In this document: positions 7,429 to 17,143 of the stretch, piece by piece | Layout of the letters: every line of letters begins with the position of its first letter | How positions within the stretch are numbered: the first letter of the stretch is position 1 | NCBI RefSeq assembly: GCF_001747085.1 | Contig: NZ_MDJD01000007.1 | Coordinates: 620,001 to 684,000, forward strand | DNA: 64,000 nucleotides | Source of the DNA: Flavivirga aquatica | GTDB taxonomy: Bacteria; Bacteroidota; Bacteroidia; Flavobacteriales; Flavobacteriaceae | Reading direction: 5' to 3' | Notes under the pieces: generated by a model | What the model saw: the letters and a program-made list of their open reading frames with translations, nothing else | Told to the model about the DNA's origin: nothing | Databases searched by the model: none | Position numbers and translations under genes: made by a program

Positions 7429-9741
7429 TTACCGCTTTAAAGTAAAGTGACCAGTCATTTTTTGATTATCTATAATAATAATATACCAGTAGTCTCCTGT
7501 AGGTAATAGTTTATTATTAAAAGATCCATTCCATGAAAATGAAGAGTTAACAGCACTTTTTAATAATTTACCATAACGATCAAAAATAGATACTTGAGAC
7601 ACCTCATAAAGCTCAACCCCTTTTAAATCAAAAGTATCATGCACACCATCATTATTTGGTGTAAAAAACTTAGGAATATAAAAATGGATAAATGAACCTG
7701 ATACAATTTTGCCACAACTCTGTTCTTTTACATAAATGGTATATTCTCCTCCTTCAATATTTTCAAATATATTACTTAGCTGAAATATGCTACCATCAAT
7801 AGAATACAGAAAATTACCTGTATTAGCCGTTCTTATTACAATATCGTTACCATCGGATTTAATACTTTCTATAATAGGATTGTCTTTTTGCGTTACTGTA
7901 TAAGCCCTTTTAATAACTAAACAACCACTATTATCTGTTACTTCTACTTCGTATACACCTACAATATCAACGGTTATAATTTCTGTAGTTTCACCTGTAC
8001 TCCATAGATACGTTGGATTAGTAGCTCCTGTAATTGGTTCTAAAACAACATTTTCATTTTCGCAAAAACTAATATTTAATTCATCTACAGGTTGTATCCC
8101 AGATACATTCCATGTACAGCTTGCATTGTCGAATGTTGCAATTTGCCAACATTGCAATCCTGTTGGTACAACGGGTTGCGTTCCAGTAATACCCCAAGAG
8201 CAACTAATTGTATTAAACGTTACAGTCTCCCAACATTCTCTAACTGGTTCTATAGGTTTCACACCTGACGTTTCCCAAATACAAGTGGTTGTATTAAAAG
8301 CAGTTGTTTGCCAACAATTGATAACAGGCTGAGTAGGCTGAGTGCCTGTGACTTCCCAAGAACAACTAACCTTATTAAATACTGGAGTTTCCCAACACTC
8401 TAAACCTGTAGGTGCCATTGGTTGCGTACCTGCAACTTCCCAAGAGCAGCTAGTAGTATCAAACGTTACAGTCTCCCAACAATCTATAGCTGGCTGAACA
8501 GGTTGTGTTCCTCCAACACTCCAAGAACAACTAGTTGTATTAAATACTAGAGTTTCCCAACACTCTAAACCTGTAGGAGTCATTGGTTGTGTGCCTGTAA
8601 CTTGCCAAGAGCAGCTAGTAGTATCAAACGTTACAGTCTCCCAACACTCTAAACCTGTAGGTGCCAATGGTTGTATACCCGTAACATCCCAAGTACAAGT
8701 ATTTTCATTTAATTTGGCAGTTTCCCAACAATTAATATTTGGCGCAACTGAAGCTTGATTTACCCTAACCTGAAAAACATCAGAAAGTGTATTACATTGT
8801 GAATTTGATAAATTACCAGAAAATTCAGCTACTTTTGTTCTATAATAGCTTGTGGCATTAATACCAGAAATCATAATATTTTGATTGGTTTCTCCAGCAA
8901 TATTAATCCAAGTATTCCCATCTGAACTTTGTTGCCATTGATAAAAATGTGATCCAAATACAGCACCATCTGGATTTGCAGATAACGTTGTTGCATAAGG
9001 TGTTTGCGAACTACAAATCGTTATATTATTAGAAGAACCATCGGAAACTGTTATAGCATCTCCGCAACTTTTAAAAACAATATCATCAATAGCTAAATCA
9101 TTTCCATAACCACCTGTTCCATTATTTACCATCTTTAAAATTACAGACGTTTGCCCTACTAAGGTTTGAAAAACTAAACCAAAATCTCTCCACGCTCCTG
9201 TTTCGGTACTTAGGTTTCCTAAAAAATCTCCAGTATCTCCCGATTTCAAAAGTGTTGTGTCCAAGCTATCCCAAATTTCAAATCTAACATTACAAGGGTT
9301 TGGAGTTCGTCCAGCACTTAGTAAATCTCTAGGCGTTAAATTCATAAGCCATGATGAAAACTCATAAGTTGTATTTTCGCAAAGCCCAGTAATAGGAATT
9401 CTAAAAAATTCTCCAGGAGTAAAACTTGCATTCACAATTAACATTCTTCCATTAGTATCACCAACAGTATGATCATCTACCATAAACCAATTCCACTGTT
9501 GATAATTTAAATTAGTTACCGTATACTTCCCATCTCCAAACACTGTAAACCCTAAAAACGTATAACTAGTTTGTCCAGGTAAAGGCAATGGTGTATGCTC
9601 CACTCCTGTACCGGAAGCTGTTCCAAAATCTTCAGTAAAAATAGGATCACCTGAATTACCTAAACAAAACCCCAATTGTGCATTAACTTTTGTAATCAAA
9701 AAAAGTATAATAATAACTACCAAGAATTTATTTTTTAACAT
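7429..9741 (-). CDS. Secreted T9SS type B sorting-domain protein with eight Cys/Trp repeats
   Basis: Exported protein of 770 residues when started at the ATG at 9741; a TTG three codons upstream (9750) is less likely. A signal peptide (KFLVVIIILFLITKVNAQ) precedes a galactose-binding-like beta-sandwich (about 25-235) of the kind found at the front of flavobacterial gliding-associated proteins. An Ig-like segment follows (about 240-330), then eight 27-28-residue repeats beginning CWET. The C-terminal 90 residues (FFTPNNDGVHDTF, then SIFDRYGKLL) are the gliding-motility-associated type B sorting domain, which directs secretion by the type IX system. Function is probably adhesive; the ligand is unknown. 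It converges with the Fur-family gene. Confidence 0.85.
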   Translation of the reverse strand: MLKNKFLVVIIILFLITKVNAQLGFCLGNSGDPIFTEDFGTASGTGVEHTPLPLPGQTSYTFLGFTVFGDGKYTVTNLNYQQWNWFMVDDHTVGDTNGRMLIVNASFTPGEFFRIPITGLCENTTYEFSSWLMNLTPRDLLSAGRTPNPCNVRFEIWDSLDTTLLKSGDTGDFLGNLSTETGAWRDFGLVFQTLVGQTSVILKMVNNGTGGYGNDLAIDDIVFKSCGDAITVSDGSSNNITICSSQTPYATTLSANPDGAVFGSHFYQWQQSSDGNTWINIAGETNQNIMISGINATSYYRTKVAEFSGNLSNSQCNTLSDVFQVRVNQASVAPNINCWETAKLNENTCTWDVTGIQPLAPTGLECWETVTFDTTSCSWQVTGTQPMTPTGLECWETLVFNTTSCSWSVGGTQPVQPAIDCWETVTFDTTSCSWEVAGTQPMAPTGLECWETPVFNKVSCSWEVTGTQPTQPVINCWQTTAFNTTTCIWETSGVKPIEPVRECWETVTFNTISCSWGITGTQPVVPTGLQCWQIATFDNASCTWNVSGIQPVDELNISFCENENVVLEPITGATNPTYLWSTGETTEIITVDIVGVYEVEVTDNSGCLVIKRAYTVTQKDNPIIESIKSDGNDIVIRTANTGNFLYSIDGSIFQLSNIFENIEGGEYTIYVKEQSCGKIVSGSFIHFYIPKFFTPNNDGVHDTFDLKGVELYEVSQVSIFDRYGKLLKSAVNSSFSWNGSFNNKLLPTGDYWYIIIIDNQKMTGHFTLKR
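8074..8730 (-). repeat. Eight tandem 27-28-residue CWET repeats inside the T9SS protein
   Basis: Eight units, each with Cys-Trp at its start and Cys-x-Trp 11 residues later, ending in a Gly-Thr-Gln-Pro turn. Unit lengths are 28, 28, 27, 28, 27, 27, 28 and about 26 residues. Units alternate between PTGLE-type and PAID/PVIN-type linkers. At DNA level a block of about 42 bp near 8440 recurs unchanged near 8605, 165 bp away, which is two units, so two-unit blocks have been copied recently. Confidence 0.85.
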
Positions 9742-10097
9742 TGAATACAAAAATTTACAACTAATTTACCAACAAAATATTCTGAAAAATTAAATTAATG
9801 ACTTAACCTAAACAAGTTAAAATTTAATTTAATAACAACTATACGATTCTTATGTGTAATATCCTACAAAAATAAAAGCAAAAAATATATTAAAAGAAAA
9901 AAGTCACAGACCTTTATTAACTTGGAATAAAAGAAAAGTAAAACTGTAGCTTTTTTTATTATAATTTCACATCTTCGTACAAAGGATTAAAAGTATTCAA
10001 CAAAGTATTTGTTTATACAAAAAATTTAAGTTTCTAATTTAGAGTAAATTTTACTTAAAACTAATCCAAACAAGAAAGTTTAGAATATACTATTTAA
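9742..10097. other. Divergent intergenic region, no gene seen
   Basis: This AT-rich stretch separates the divergent secreted-protein gene and pbpC. The one motif I can name is CAAAAATA at 9867-9874, a -7 box (TATTTTTG) on the minus strand that would give the secreted-protein gene a leader of about 120 nt. No convincing -7 box was found for pbpC, and no ORF, repeat or terminator was seen. Confidence 0.4.
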
Positions 10098-12446
10098 GTG
10101 ACTATAATAAACTACATAAAGAGAAATAAAAAGAAATCAATAATCATTCTTATACTTACGATTGCCTATTACTTCTGTCTACCTAAACATCTTTTTAAAG
10201 ATCCAACGGCAACTATTATTACAAGTTCTAATAATGAATTATTAGGTGCTCAAATTGCTAAAGATGGTCAATGGAGATTCCCTAAAAATGATAGCATCCC
10301 TAAAAAATTCAAAACATGTATTATTCAATTTGAAGATGAGTATTTTTATAAGCACCCAGGATTTAACCCCATATCCATCTTTAAAGCTTTACGAGATAAT
10401 ATAAAATCTAAATCTGTTAAACGTGGTGGTAGTACATTAACACAACAAGTTATTCGACTTTCTAGAAAAGGAAAGTCTAGAACTTATTTCGAAAAGCTAA
10501 AAGAAATTGTACTCGCTACTCGATTAGAGCTTCGGGAATCTAAAGATAAAATACTGGCATACTATAGTAGTCATGCGCCTTTTGGAGGTAACGTAGTTGG
10601 CTTAGACGCTGCTTCTTGGCGTTATTTTAAAAGAAATGCTAATGACCTCTCATGGGGAGAAACTGCTACTCTTGCCGTATTACCAAATGCTCCTAGTTTA
10701 ATTTATCCTGGAAAAAATCAAAAATATTTATTAAAAAAACGAAATCGTCTTCTAAAAAAGCTTTTAGAAAACACTATTATTGATACCCTTACCTATCAAC
10801 TTTCTATTGCTGAAAATTTACCACAAAAACCATATCCATTACCTCGAATAGCTCCTCATTTATTACAAAAAATAGCTAAAACACATCATGGAGAACATAT
10901 ACAAACAACCATTAATATTAAACTTCAAGAACGCGCCAATCATATTGTACAGAATCACTATAATCAATTAAGTCAAAATAAGATATACAATATAGCTGTA
11001 TTAGTTTTAGATGTAAAAACAAGACAGGTTTTAACCTATATAGGCAACTCACCTACAGATAAAGCCCATCAAAAAGATGTAGATATCATAGACAAACCCA
11101 GAAGCACCGGAAGTATTTTAAAACCTTTTTTATATACAGCCATGTTAGATAGCGGAGATTTACTTCCTAAAACTTTAGTTACAGATGTACCAACTCAATT
11201 TGGCAGCTACAACCCTGAAAATTATAATAAGACCTACGATGGTGCAGTACCTGCAAGTAGAGCCTTATCCCGCTCTTTAAATGTTCCTGCTGTTAGAATG
11301 TTACAACAATATGGTTTAGACAGATTTCATCATTATCTAAAAAATCTGAAGCTAAAAGATTTAAAATATAATGCAAACCATTATGGGTTATCTTTAATCT
11401 TGGGTGGCGCCGAAAGTAATTTATGGGATTTATCCAAAAGTTATGCTGCCCTATCTTCAACATTAAACCATTATTCCGAAACATCTAGTGAATATTTCTC
11501 AAATGAATTCTGTGAACCTATATTTTTAGCTTCGGAAAAGGTTGACTTCGGTAAAAAGATAAACGACAAAACCCTATTTAACGCCGCTTCTATTTATTTA
11601 ACTTATGAAAGTTTAAAAGAAGTAAACAGACCCGAAAGCAATGAAAATTGGGAGTTTTTTGATAATTCTAAACAAATATCTTGGAAAACAGGTACAAGTT
11701 TTGGCTTTCGTGATGCATGGGCAATTGGGAGCACAAAAAATTATGTTGTAGGCGTATGGGTTGGTAATGCAGATGGAGAAGGAAGACCAGGATTGGTTGG
11801 TGTTCAAGCTGCTGCTCCTATTCTATTTAATATTTTTGATTTATTACCAAGTAGCACTTGGTTTCCTATACCTTATGATAACATGCAGAAAGTAGATATT
11901 TGTAAACAAAGTGGACATAGAGCATCTCAAAACTGTAATGAGGTTGAAGAAAAACTCATTCAAGTAAGTGGATTAAAAACAAAACCTTGCCCATATCATA
12001 TTTTAATTCATCTAGACAAAAACGAAACCTTTCAAGTGAATTCTTCCTGTGAAGATTTAGACAATATAACTCATAAATCATGGTTTATTTTACCTCCTTT
12101 AATGGCTCACTACTATAAAACTAAAAACCCATTTTATAAACCATTACCAAAATTTAGAGAGGATTGCTTGGGAGAACGTACAGTATCAATAGATTTTATT
12201 TATCCTAAAGAAAATAACACTATCTTTTTACCTAAAGATTTTGATAAAAAAACGAATCCTTTAATTTTAAAAATAGCACATTCAAAACCAGAAAGCACCG
12301 TATTTTGGTATATTGATGAAACTTTTGTTGCTAATACTAAAAACATTCACGAATTAGCCATTATACCCCAGCACGGTAAACACACTATTACCGTAATTGA
12401 TGAGTTTGGAAATGAAAATCAACAAAAAATAACCATTTCTAAATAA
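10098..12446 (+). CDS. pbpC: Penicillin-binding protein 1C, bifunctional
   Basis: Class A penicillin-binding protein of 782 residues that polymerises and cross-links peptidoglycan in the periplasm. The start is GTG: the codon before it is a stop, and the first internal Met is about 345 residues downstream. A membrane anchor lies at about 14-28. The GT51 glycosyltransferase follows with EDEYF (79-83) and GGSTLTQQ (110-117). The transpeptidase shows SILK (339-342), SLN (393-395) and KTGT (530-533). The C-terminal about 90 residues form the BiPBP_C domain typical of PBP1C. In many bacteria pbpC neighbours an alpha-2-macroglobulin gene; none is present here. Confidence 0.92.
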   Translation: MTIINYIKRNKKKSIIILILTIAYYFCLPKHLFKDPTATIITSSNNELLGAQIAKDGQWRFPKNDSIPKKFKTCIIQFEDEYFYKHPGFNPISIFKALRDNIKSKSVKRGGSTLTQQVIRLSRKGKSRTYFEKLKEIVLATRLELRESKDKILAYYSSHAPFGGNVVGLDAASWRYFKRNANDLSWGETATLAVLPNAPSLIYPGKNQKYLLKKRNRLLKKLLENTIIDTLTYQLSIAENLPQKPYPLPRIAPHLLQKIAKTHHGEHIQTTINIKLQERANHIVQNHYNQLSQNKIYNIAVLVLDVKTRQVLTYIGNSPTDKAHQKDVDIIDKPRSTGSILKPFLYTAMLDSGDLLPKTLVTDVPTQFGSYNPENYNKTYDGAVPASRALSRSLNVPAVRMLQQYGLDRFHHYLKNLKLKDLKYNANHYGLSLILGGAESNLWDLSKSYAALSSTLNHYSETSSEYFSNEFCEPIFLASEKVDFGKKINDKTLFNAASIYLTYESLKEVNRPESNENWEFFDNSKQISWKTGTSFGFRDAWAIGSTKNYVVGVWVGNADGEGRPGLVGVQAAAPILFNIFDLLPSSTWFPIPYDNMQKVDICKQSGHRASQNCNEVEEKLIQVSGLKTKPCPYHILIHLDKNETFQVNSSCEDLDNITHKSWFILPPLMAHYYKTKNPFYKPLPKFREDCLGERTVSIDFIYPKENNTIFLPKDFDKKTNPLILKIAHSKPESTVFWYIDETFVANTKNIHELAIIPQHGKHTITVIDEFGNENQQKITISK

Positions 12447-12486
12447 AACTTCATAAAGAATATGTGTAGCTTTTTTATAATAAAAA

Positions 12487-13362
12487 TTAAAGTTCAATAT
12501 AAGTTTTCAACATACTATGATCACTTTTAAATGTTACAATTTTTTTAGTTTTAAGAATATTTAAATCTTTAGAAACCCAAATATGATCTAAAGAAAGTAA
12601 TGGCATATTCCAAAACCAAGTTTCTCTAAACCCATTACCTTTTTCAGAAAACGCATGATTAAAATGCGTCTTTATATTATTTAGATACATAGACTCATAA
12701 GGCACATTAAAATCACCTAAAAGAATCGTATTTTCATTTATCTCAATCAACTCATCAACAAACCTTAATTCCCACTCACGTGGTACATCCATACTAGCAG
12801 AAACATCTACAACATAAAAGTCAAGATTATTAGTTTCAAACTTAATAATGTTTGTTTTATAGTTTGATGTTGTTTCTTTTAAAATTTGTAAAGGTGTTTT
12901 TGAGAAAATACTAATCCCCATTATTGACCTATAAAAATAATAATCAGGATATTTTAACCGAACACTTTCAATATTATAATCTCCATGTTCAACCATTGCC
13001 AAAACATCAGGAATACCATTGTTTTCATTAAAAGCCTCTTCAAAATCTCTATCATGAGATGCATTCCAAAAGACAACTTCTAAATCTGTTTCTTTAATAG
13101 TTCCAACTATACTAACTCTAAAACTTCTCAATAACCAAACAATAAATAATAATCCTGCTATTATTAAATTATACCTCCTTATTTTTTTCTTAAGAAGAAT
13201 TGAGAGAATTAAAACTATAAGTATAATAATAGGTAAAGGAAAAGTATAAAAAAACAATGAGCTTTTATAACTACTTTCTTTAATCACAAAATGGATAGTC
13301 AACAACCCAATAACTATTGCAATATTGATAACTAAGTAAACACCCCTTAAAATGTTTATCAT
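12487..13362 (-). CDS. Membrane-anchored endonuclease/exonuclease/phosphatase family protein
   Basis: Protein of 291 residues with three N-terminal membrane segments (about 5-25, 33-57 and 65-82) followed by a soluble domain of the DNase I-like EEP fold. Visible motifs are the metal-binding Glu region (VLAMVEHGDYN), LLGDFNVP and the C-terminal LDHIWVS with SDHSMLKTYI, the active-site His pair. Members cleave nucleic acids or hydrolyse phosphoesters; the substrate is unknown, and the domain probably faces the periplasm. The start codon overlaps the stop of the upstream YCII lipoprotein by one base, so the two are translationally coupled. Confidence 0.82.
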   Translation of the reverse strand: MINILRGVYLVINIAIVIGLLTIHFVIKESSYKSSLFFYTFPLPIIILIVLILSILLKKKIRRYNLIIAGLLFIVWLLRSFRVSIVGTIKETDLEVVFWNASHDRDFEEAFNENNGIPDVLAMVEHGDYNIESVRLKYPDYYFYRSIMGISIFSKTPLQILKETTSNYKTNIIKFETNNLDFYVVDVSASMDVPREWELRFVDELIEINENTILLGDFNVPYESMYLNNIKTHFNHAFSEKGNGFRETWFWNMPLLSLDHIWVSKDLNILKTKKIVTFKSDHSMLKTYIEL

Positions 13363-13910
13363 TATCGTAAAGGCATTCCTTTTTCAGCCCACCAAGGGTG
13401 AACCTCAACATGTAATCTTCCAGATTTAACCATCGGGTCTGAGTTTGCTAAACTATCTGCTATTTTTAATGTTGGTACATTATAAATGGTAATGCCTCGA
13501 ATATCTCCATCATCTCCAAAGGGTCCAGAAATATCTGCATATCCCAACTCATACATTTTAGTTAAATGTGCTAAATGCTCTTTTTGTAAAATAGCTGTTT
13601 CTTCTTCATTTTGCCCTCGAATATCTCCCTTCTTTAAAAATACTATAAAATACTGTTGCATTAATACTGTATCCTTTGTTTTCTCATCAACATAATCAAG
13701 AACTTTAAAACCTTTTCTTGTCAAATTCTGTTTTAACTCAAATACGGATTTTTTAATAGGACTTTCAACCTCTTCTCTAATTATAGTATCTAATGATTTT
13801 TCTAAAACCTCTTTAAACACTACTTTAGATTCTAATATAGGTTCTTTTGATTCCTCTTTACAAGCTAAAAAAAGAAGTAATATCAAAAATGATAAAAATG
13901 ATGTCTTCAT
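13362..13910 (-). CDS. Lipoprotein with YCII-related domain
   Basis: Exported lipoprotein of 182 residues with a lipobox ending at Cys17 (ILLLFLAC) and a charged linker to about residue 60. A YCII-related domain follows (about 85-175), beginning YFIVFLKKGDIRG and including the His-containing LQKEHLAHLTKMYELG and GPFGDDGDIRGITIY segments. YCII domains have a ferredoxin-like fold and are suspected enzymes, but few have known reactions. Most lack a signal peptide, so the envelope location is a Bacteroidetes variation. It overlaps the downstream EEP-family gene by one base. Confidence 0.75.
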   Translation of the reverse strand: MKTSFLSFLILLLFLACKEESKEPILESKVVFKEVLEKSLDTIIREEVESPIKKSVFELKQNLTRKGFKVLDYVDEKTKDTVLMQQYFIVFLKKGDIRGQNEEETAILQKEHLAHLTKMYELGYADISGPFGDDGDIRGITIYNVPTLKIADSLANSDPMVKSGRLHVEVHPWWAEKGMPLR

Positions 13911-13929
13911 GTTATTTGTTTTTAAACTG

Positions 13930-14397
13930 TTACCAACTCATATAAGGTTGCTTACTCAACTTCGAATTATAATATTTCACCTGTCCAGTGACTTCTTCTC
14001 CTAACCAATCAGGTTTATTAAAGGCTTCATTTTCATGCTTTAGTTCCACTTCTGCAACGATTAAACCTTGATTATCTCCAAAAAACTCATCAACTTCAAA
14101 TATATGATGATCTTGTTTTACCTCATATCGTATTTTATCTATCACCCCTTTTTCACAAAGTTTAAGGAGTGCTTCTGCTTCAGATTTAGAAATTTCCTTC
14201 TCCCATTCAAATCTTGATAACCCATTATCTGTAGACTTCCCTTTAACGCTTATATAGCCTACATCTCCTTTTAAGCGAATACGAACAGTACGCGCTTTAT
14301 CAGTATTTAAAAACCCTTGAATAATTCTTGTTTCTTTAAAAGCCTCCTGCTTAAAAACTTCAGAAGTTATTAAAAATTTTCGTTCTATTTCTATCAT
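13930..14397 (-). CDS. CYTH domain protein
   Basis: Cytoplasmic protein of 155 residues consisting of a single CYTH (triphosphate tunnel) domain. The diagnostic EIERKF motif is at residues 3-8, followed by alternating charged strands (RTVRIRLKG, GYISVKGKS, LSRFEWEKEIS and, near the C-terminus, LIVAEVELKHE). These Glu/Lys/Arg residues line the tunnel and bind a triphosphate with divalent metal. Family members are triphosphatases or adenylate cyclases; with no partner CHAD domain, a tripolyphosphatase-like role is the best guess. It lies 20 bp upstream of the YCII lipoprotein gene and is divergent from dinB. Confidence 0.85.
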   Translation of the reverse strand: MIEIERKFLITSEVFKQEAFKETRIIQGFLNTDKARTVRIRLKGDVGYISVKGKSTDNGLSRFEWEKEISKSEAEALLKLCEKGVIDKIRYEVKQDHHIFEVDEFFGDNQGLIVAEVELKHENEAFNKPDWLGEEVTGQVKYYNSKLSKQPYMSW

Positions 14398-14457
14398 TAA
14401 ATTTCTATATTAAAAAATGCTATAATAAATAAACCATTTAATGCATAAATTTACGGT

Positions 14458-15555
14458 ATGTATAACGATTTACCAATACGAAAAATTATTCATGTCGATA
14501 TGGATGCCTTTTATGCATCTGTCGAACAAATGGACAACCCAGACTTAAAAGGCAAAGCTATTGCTGTTGGTGGAGGTGGTAAACGTGGTGTTGTTAGTGC
14601 TGCTAGTTATGAAGCTCGAAAATTTGGTGTAAAAAGTGCCATGTCTGGAACTTTAGCTATTAAATTATGTCCAGAACTCATTTTTGTTAAACCCCACTTT
14701 GAAAGATATACTGAGATTTCAAAAAAAATTAGAAGTATCTTTTATGATTATACAGATATAGTAGAGCCTTTATCTCTCGATGAAGCTTATTTAGATGTTA
14801 CCGAAAACAAAAAAGGTAATCCAAGCGCTTCTTTAATTGCAAAAGAGATTCGCGAACGTATTTTAAATGAAGTAGGTCTAACTGCATCCGCAGGAATTTC
14901 TATAAACAAGTTTGTTGCTAAAGTAGCTAGTGATTATAACAAACCTAACGGACAAAAAACAGTAAATCCAGAAGAGGTCATTCCTTTTTTAGAACAATTA
15001 GATATTCGGAAATTTTATGGTGTAGGCAAAGTAACTGCCGAAAAAATGTACCAAAAAGGCATCTTTACAGGTTTAGATTTAAAATCAAAATCTTTAGAAT
15101 TTCTAAATACTCACTTTGGAAAGTCTGGTCGTTACTATTATTATATAGTTAGAGGTATTCATAATAGCGAAGTAAAGCCACATAGGGCACGAAAAAGTTT
15201 AGCTGCGGAACGCACATTTAGTGAAAATTTATCTTCTGAAATCTTTATGCTAGAAAAACTAAAGCATATTGCAGAAGAAGTCTCGCGACGATTAACTAAA
15301 AGTAAAGTAGCTGGAAAAACAATTACTTTAAAAATAAAATATAGCGATTTTACATTACAAACTAGAAGTAAGACTTTGCTATATTATGTTAGTGATAAAG
15401 ATATTATTTTAGAAACAGCTAAAGATTTATTGTATCAAGAAAAATTAAATAACTCAGTACGTCTATTAGGTATTTCTTTATCTAATTTAAATACGGAAAC
15501 CCAAAAAACACCTATGCAAAAAAGTGTTAGTGTTCAATTAAAATTAGACTTCTAA
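14458..15555 (+). CDS. dinB: DNA polymerase IV
   Basis: Y-family translesion DNA polymerase of 365 residues, normal length for the family. The palm shows VDMDAFYASVEQ (catalytic D14 and D16) and SLDEAYLDVT (D108, E109). A helix-hairpin-helix segment (FYGVGKVTAEKM) and the little-finger domain follow. The C-terminus ends KSVSVQLKLDF; this QLKLDF-like tail is a plausible beta-clamp-binding motif (QxxLxF type). The gene stands alone, divergent from the CYTH gene; no LexA box was identified upstream. Confidence 0.95.
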   Translation: MYNDLPIRKIIHVDMDAFYASVEQMDNPDLKGKAIAVGGGGKRGVVSAASYEARKFGVKSAMSGTLAIKLCPELIFVKPHFERYTEISKKIRSIFYDYTDIVEPLSLDEAYLDVTENKKGNPSASLIAKEIRERILNEVGLTASAGISINKFVAKVASDYNKPNGQKTVNPEEVIPFLEQLDIRKFYGVGKVTAEKMYQKGIFTGLDLKSKSLEFLNTHFGKSGRYYYYIVRGIHNSEVKPHRARKSLAAERTFSENLSSEIFMLEKLKHIAEEVSRRLTKSKVAGKTITLKIKYSDFTLQTRSKTLLYYVSDKDIILETAKDLLYQEKLNNSVRLLGISLSNLNTETQKTPMQKSVSVQLKLDF

Positions 15556-15632
15556 TAGAATATGCTTTTAAAAAATTATTAACTTCTTAAAAAATCAAAA
15601 CCTCTTTACTTCTACTCATTCAACTTATAAAC

Positions 15633-15674
15633 AAAAAAACGTTACTTACTTTTTTGAGCAGGTAACGTTTTTTT
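15633..15674. terminator. Bidirectional rho-independent terminator between dinB and pyk
   Basis: A 13-bp perfect stem (15633-15645 with 15662-15674) has the core AACGTTAC/GTAACGTT and is flanked by an A run on one side and a T run on the other, around a 16-nt loop. It sits between two convergent genes and can terminate both. Confidence 0.85.
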
Positions 15675-15700
15675 TATTTATAATTGAAAGTGTACTTTTA

Positions 15701-17143
15701 TTAAAAGTTACAACTCTTAATTTCAGTAACACGTAATGTATTTACCATACCTTTTTCTTGAATTGGCATAGCGGCTAAACTAATTAGCATATCTCCTTCT
15801 TTTAAATATCCTTTTTTACAAGCAATCTTGTTTACATCTTCAATAGTTTCGTCTGTACTTACAAACTTATCATAGTAAAAAGCACGAACACCCCATAACA
15901 AACTTAACCTTGTTAAAATACGTTTATTAGAAGTGAAAACTAATATATGACATGATGGTCTCCAAGCTGAAATTTGAAAAGCAGTATATCCACTATTTGT
16001 TAATGTTGAAATTGCTTTTGCATCAATTTCATTTGCCATATTAGCAGCATGATAACAAATTGATTTTGTAATATAACGGTTAGTACGAATGTGTGGTGGT
16101 AACTGAGGTACTTTTATTAATTCTGAGCTCTCAACACTTTTTAAGATATCAGACATTTGCTTAATTACCTGTACTGGATAACTACCTACAGATGTTTCAC
16201 CAGAAAGCATTACTGCATCTGCCCCGTCCATAACTGAGTTTGCAACATCGTTTACTTCTGCTCTAGTTGGCGTTAAACTAGAAATCATAGTTTCCATCAT
16301 TTGAGTAGCTATAATTACTGGAATTCTAGCTTTTTTAGCTCTTAACACTAATTGCTTTTGTATAAGAGGTACTTCTTCTGCAGGAACCTCAACACCTAGA
16401 TCACCACGAGCTACCATTAAACCATCACAGTGTGCAACAATTTTATCTATATTTTCTACAGCTTCTGGTTTTTCAATCTTAGCTATAATAGGAATTTTAT
16501 GATCGCTATGCTTCGCAATTAAATCTCTTAATTCCATTAAATCTTCAGCATGACGAACAAAAGATAAAGCAATCCAATCTACATTTTGACTAATCGCAAA
16601 AATAGCATCTTCAATATCCTTTTCTGTTAATGCTGGTTGTGAAATATCTGTATTAGGAAGGTTAACTCCTTTTTTAGATTTTAATGGTCCACCTTGAATA
16701 ACTTTGGCTTTTACTTCTTTTTTATTATCTGAAGAAACAACTTCAAAAATTAATTTCCCATCATCTAAAAGGATGCGCTCTCCTGGTTTAGCATCTTGAG
16801 GAAACCTATCGTAGGTCATGTAAACACGCTCTTTTGTTCCTTCAAAACGTTCTCCTGTTGCAAAAATTATTTCATCATCAGGGTTCACAACAACTTCTTC
16901 TTTCATTACCCCAACACGAAGTTTTGGCCCTTGTAAATCACCTAAAATTGCAGCAGTAAAACCATACTCTTCGTTAAGGTCACGTATCATTTTTATACGT
17001 TCTGATACATCACTGTAATCTGCATGAGAAAAATTAATTCTAAATACGTTAACGCCTTCTTCTAGCATTCCCTTTAAAACTTCTTTTGTGCTTGTAGCAG
17101 GACCTAGTGTAGCTACTATTTTGGTTTTCTTTGTTGTTGACAT
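15701..17143 (-). CDS. pyk: Pyruvate kinase
   Basis: Glycolytic enzyme of 480 residues converting phosphoenolpyruvate and ADP to pyruvate and ATP. Recognisable parts are KIVATLGPATS at the N-terminus, NFSHADY, the lid B domain with LLDDGKLIF, the signature IPIIAKIEKPEAVENI containing the catalytic Lys, VARGDLGVEVP, and ATQMMETM followed by TRAEVNDVANSV. The C-terminal allosteric domain is present (STLTNSGYTAFQISAWRP). Its start codon overlaps the stop of the IPExxxVDY gene by one base, so the two are coupled. Confidence 0.96.
   Translation of the reverse strand: MSTTKKTKIVATLGPATSTKEVLKGMLEEGVNVFRINFSHADYSDVSERIKMIRDLNEEYGFTAAILGDLQGPKLRVGVMKEEVVVNPDDEIIFATGERFEGTKERVYMTYDRFPQDAKPGERILLDDGKLIFEVVSSDNKKEVKAKVIQGGPLKSKKGVNLPNTDISQPALTEKDIEDAIFAISQNVDWIALSFVRHAEDLMELRDLIAKHSDHKIPIIAKIEKPEAVENIDKIVAHCDGLMVARGDLGVEVPAEEVPLIQKQLVLRAKKARIPVIIATQMMETMISSLTPTRAEVNDVANSVMDGADAVMLSGETSVGSYPVQVIKQMSDILKSVESSELIKVPQLPPHIRTNRYITKSICYHAANMANEIDAKAISTLTNSGYTAFQISAWRPSCHILVFTSNKRILTRLSLLWGVRAFYYDKFVSTDETIEDVNKIACKKGYLKEGDMLISLAAMPIQEKGMVNTLRVTEIKSCNF

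Noticed and set aside
8126-8332. Open frame on the plus strand opposite the CWET repeats
   Set aside because: It is the antisense image of the repeated protein-coding DNA, without a matching family or promoter.
8074-8730. Tandem repeats that could be mistaken for CRISPR
   Set aside because: Units are in frame, code for protein and have no constant repeat-spacer division; no cas genes are present.
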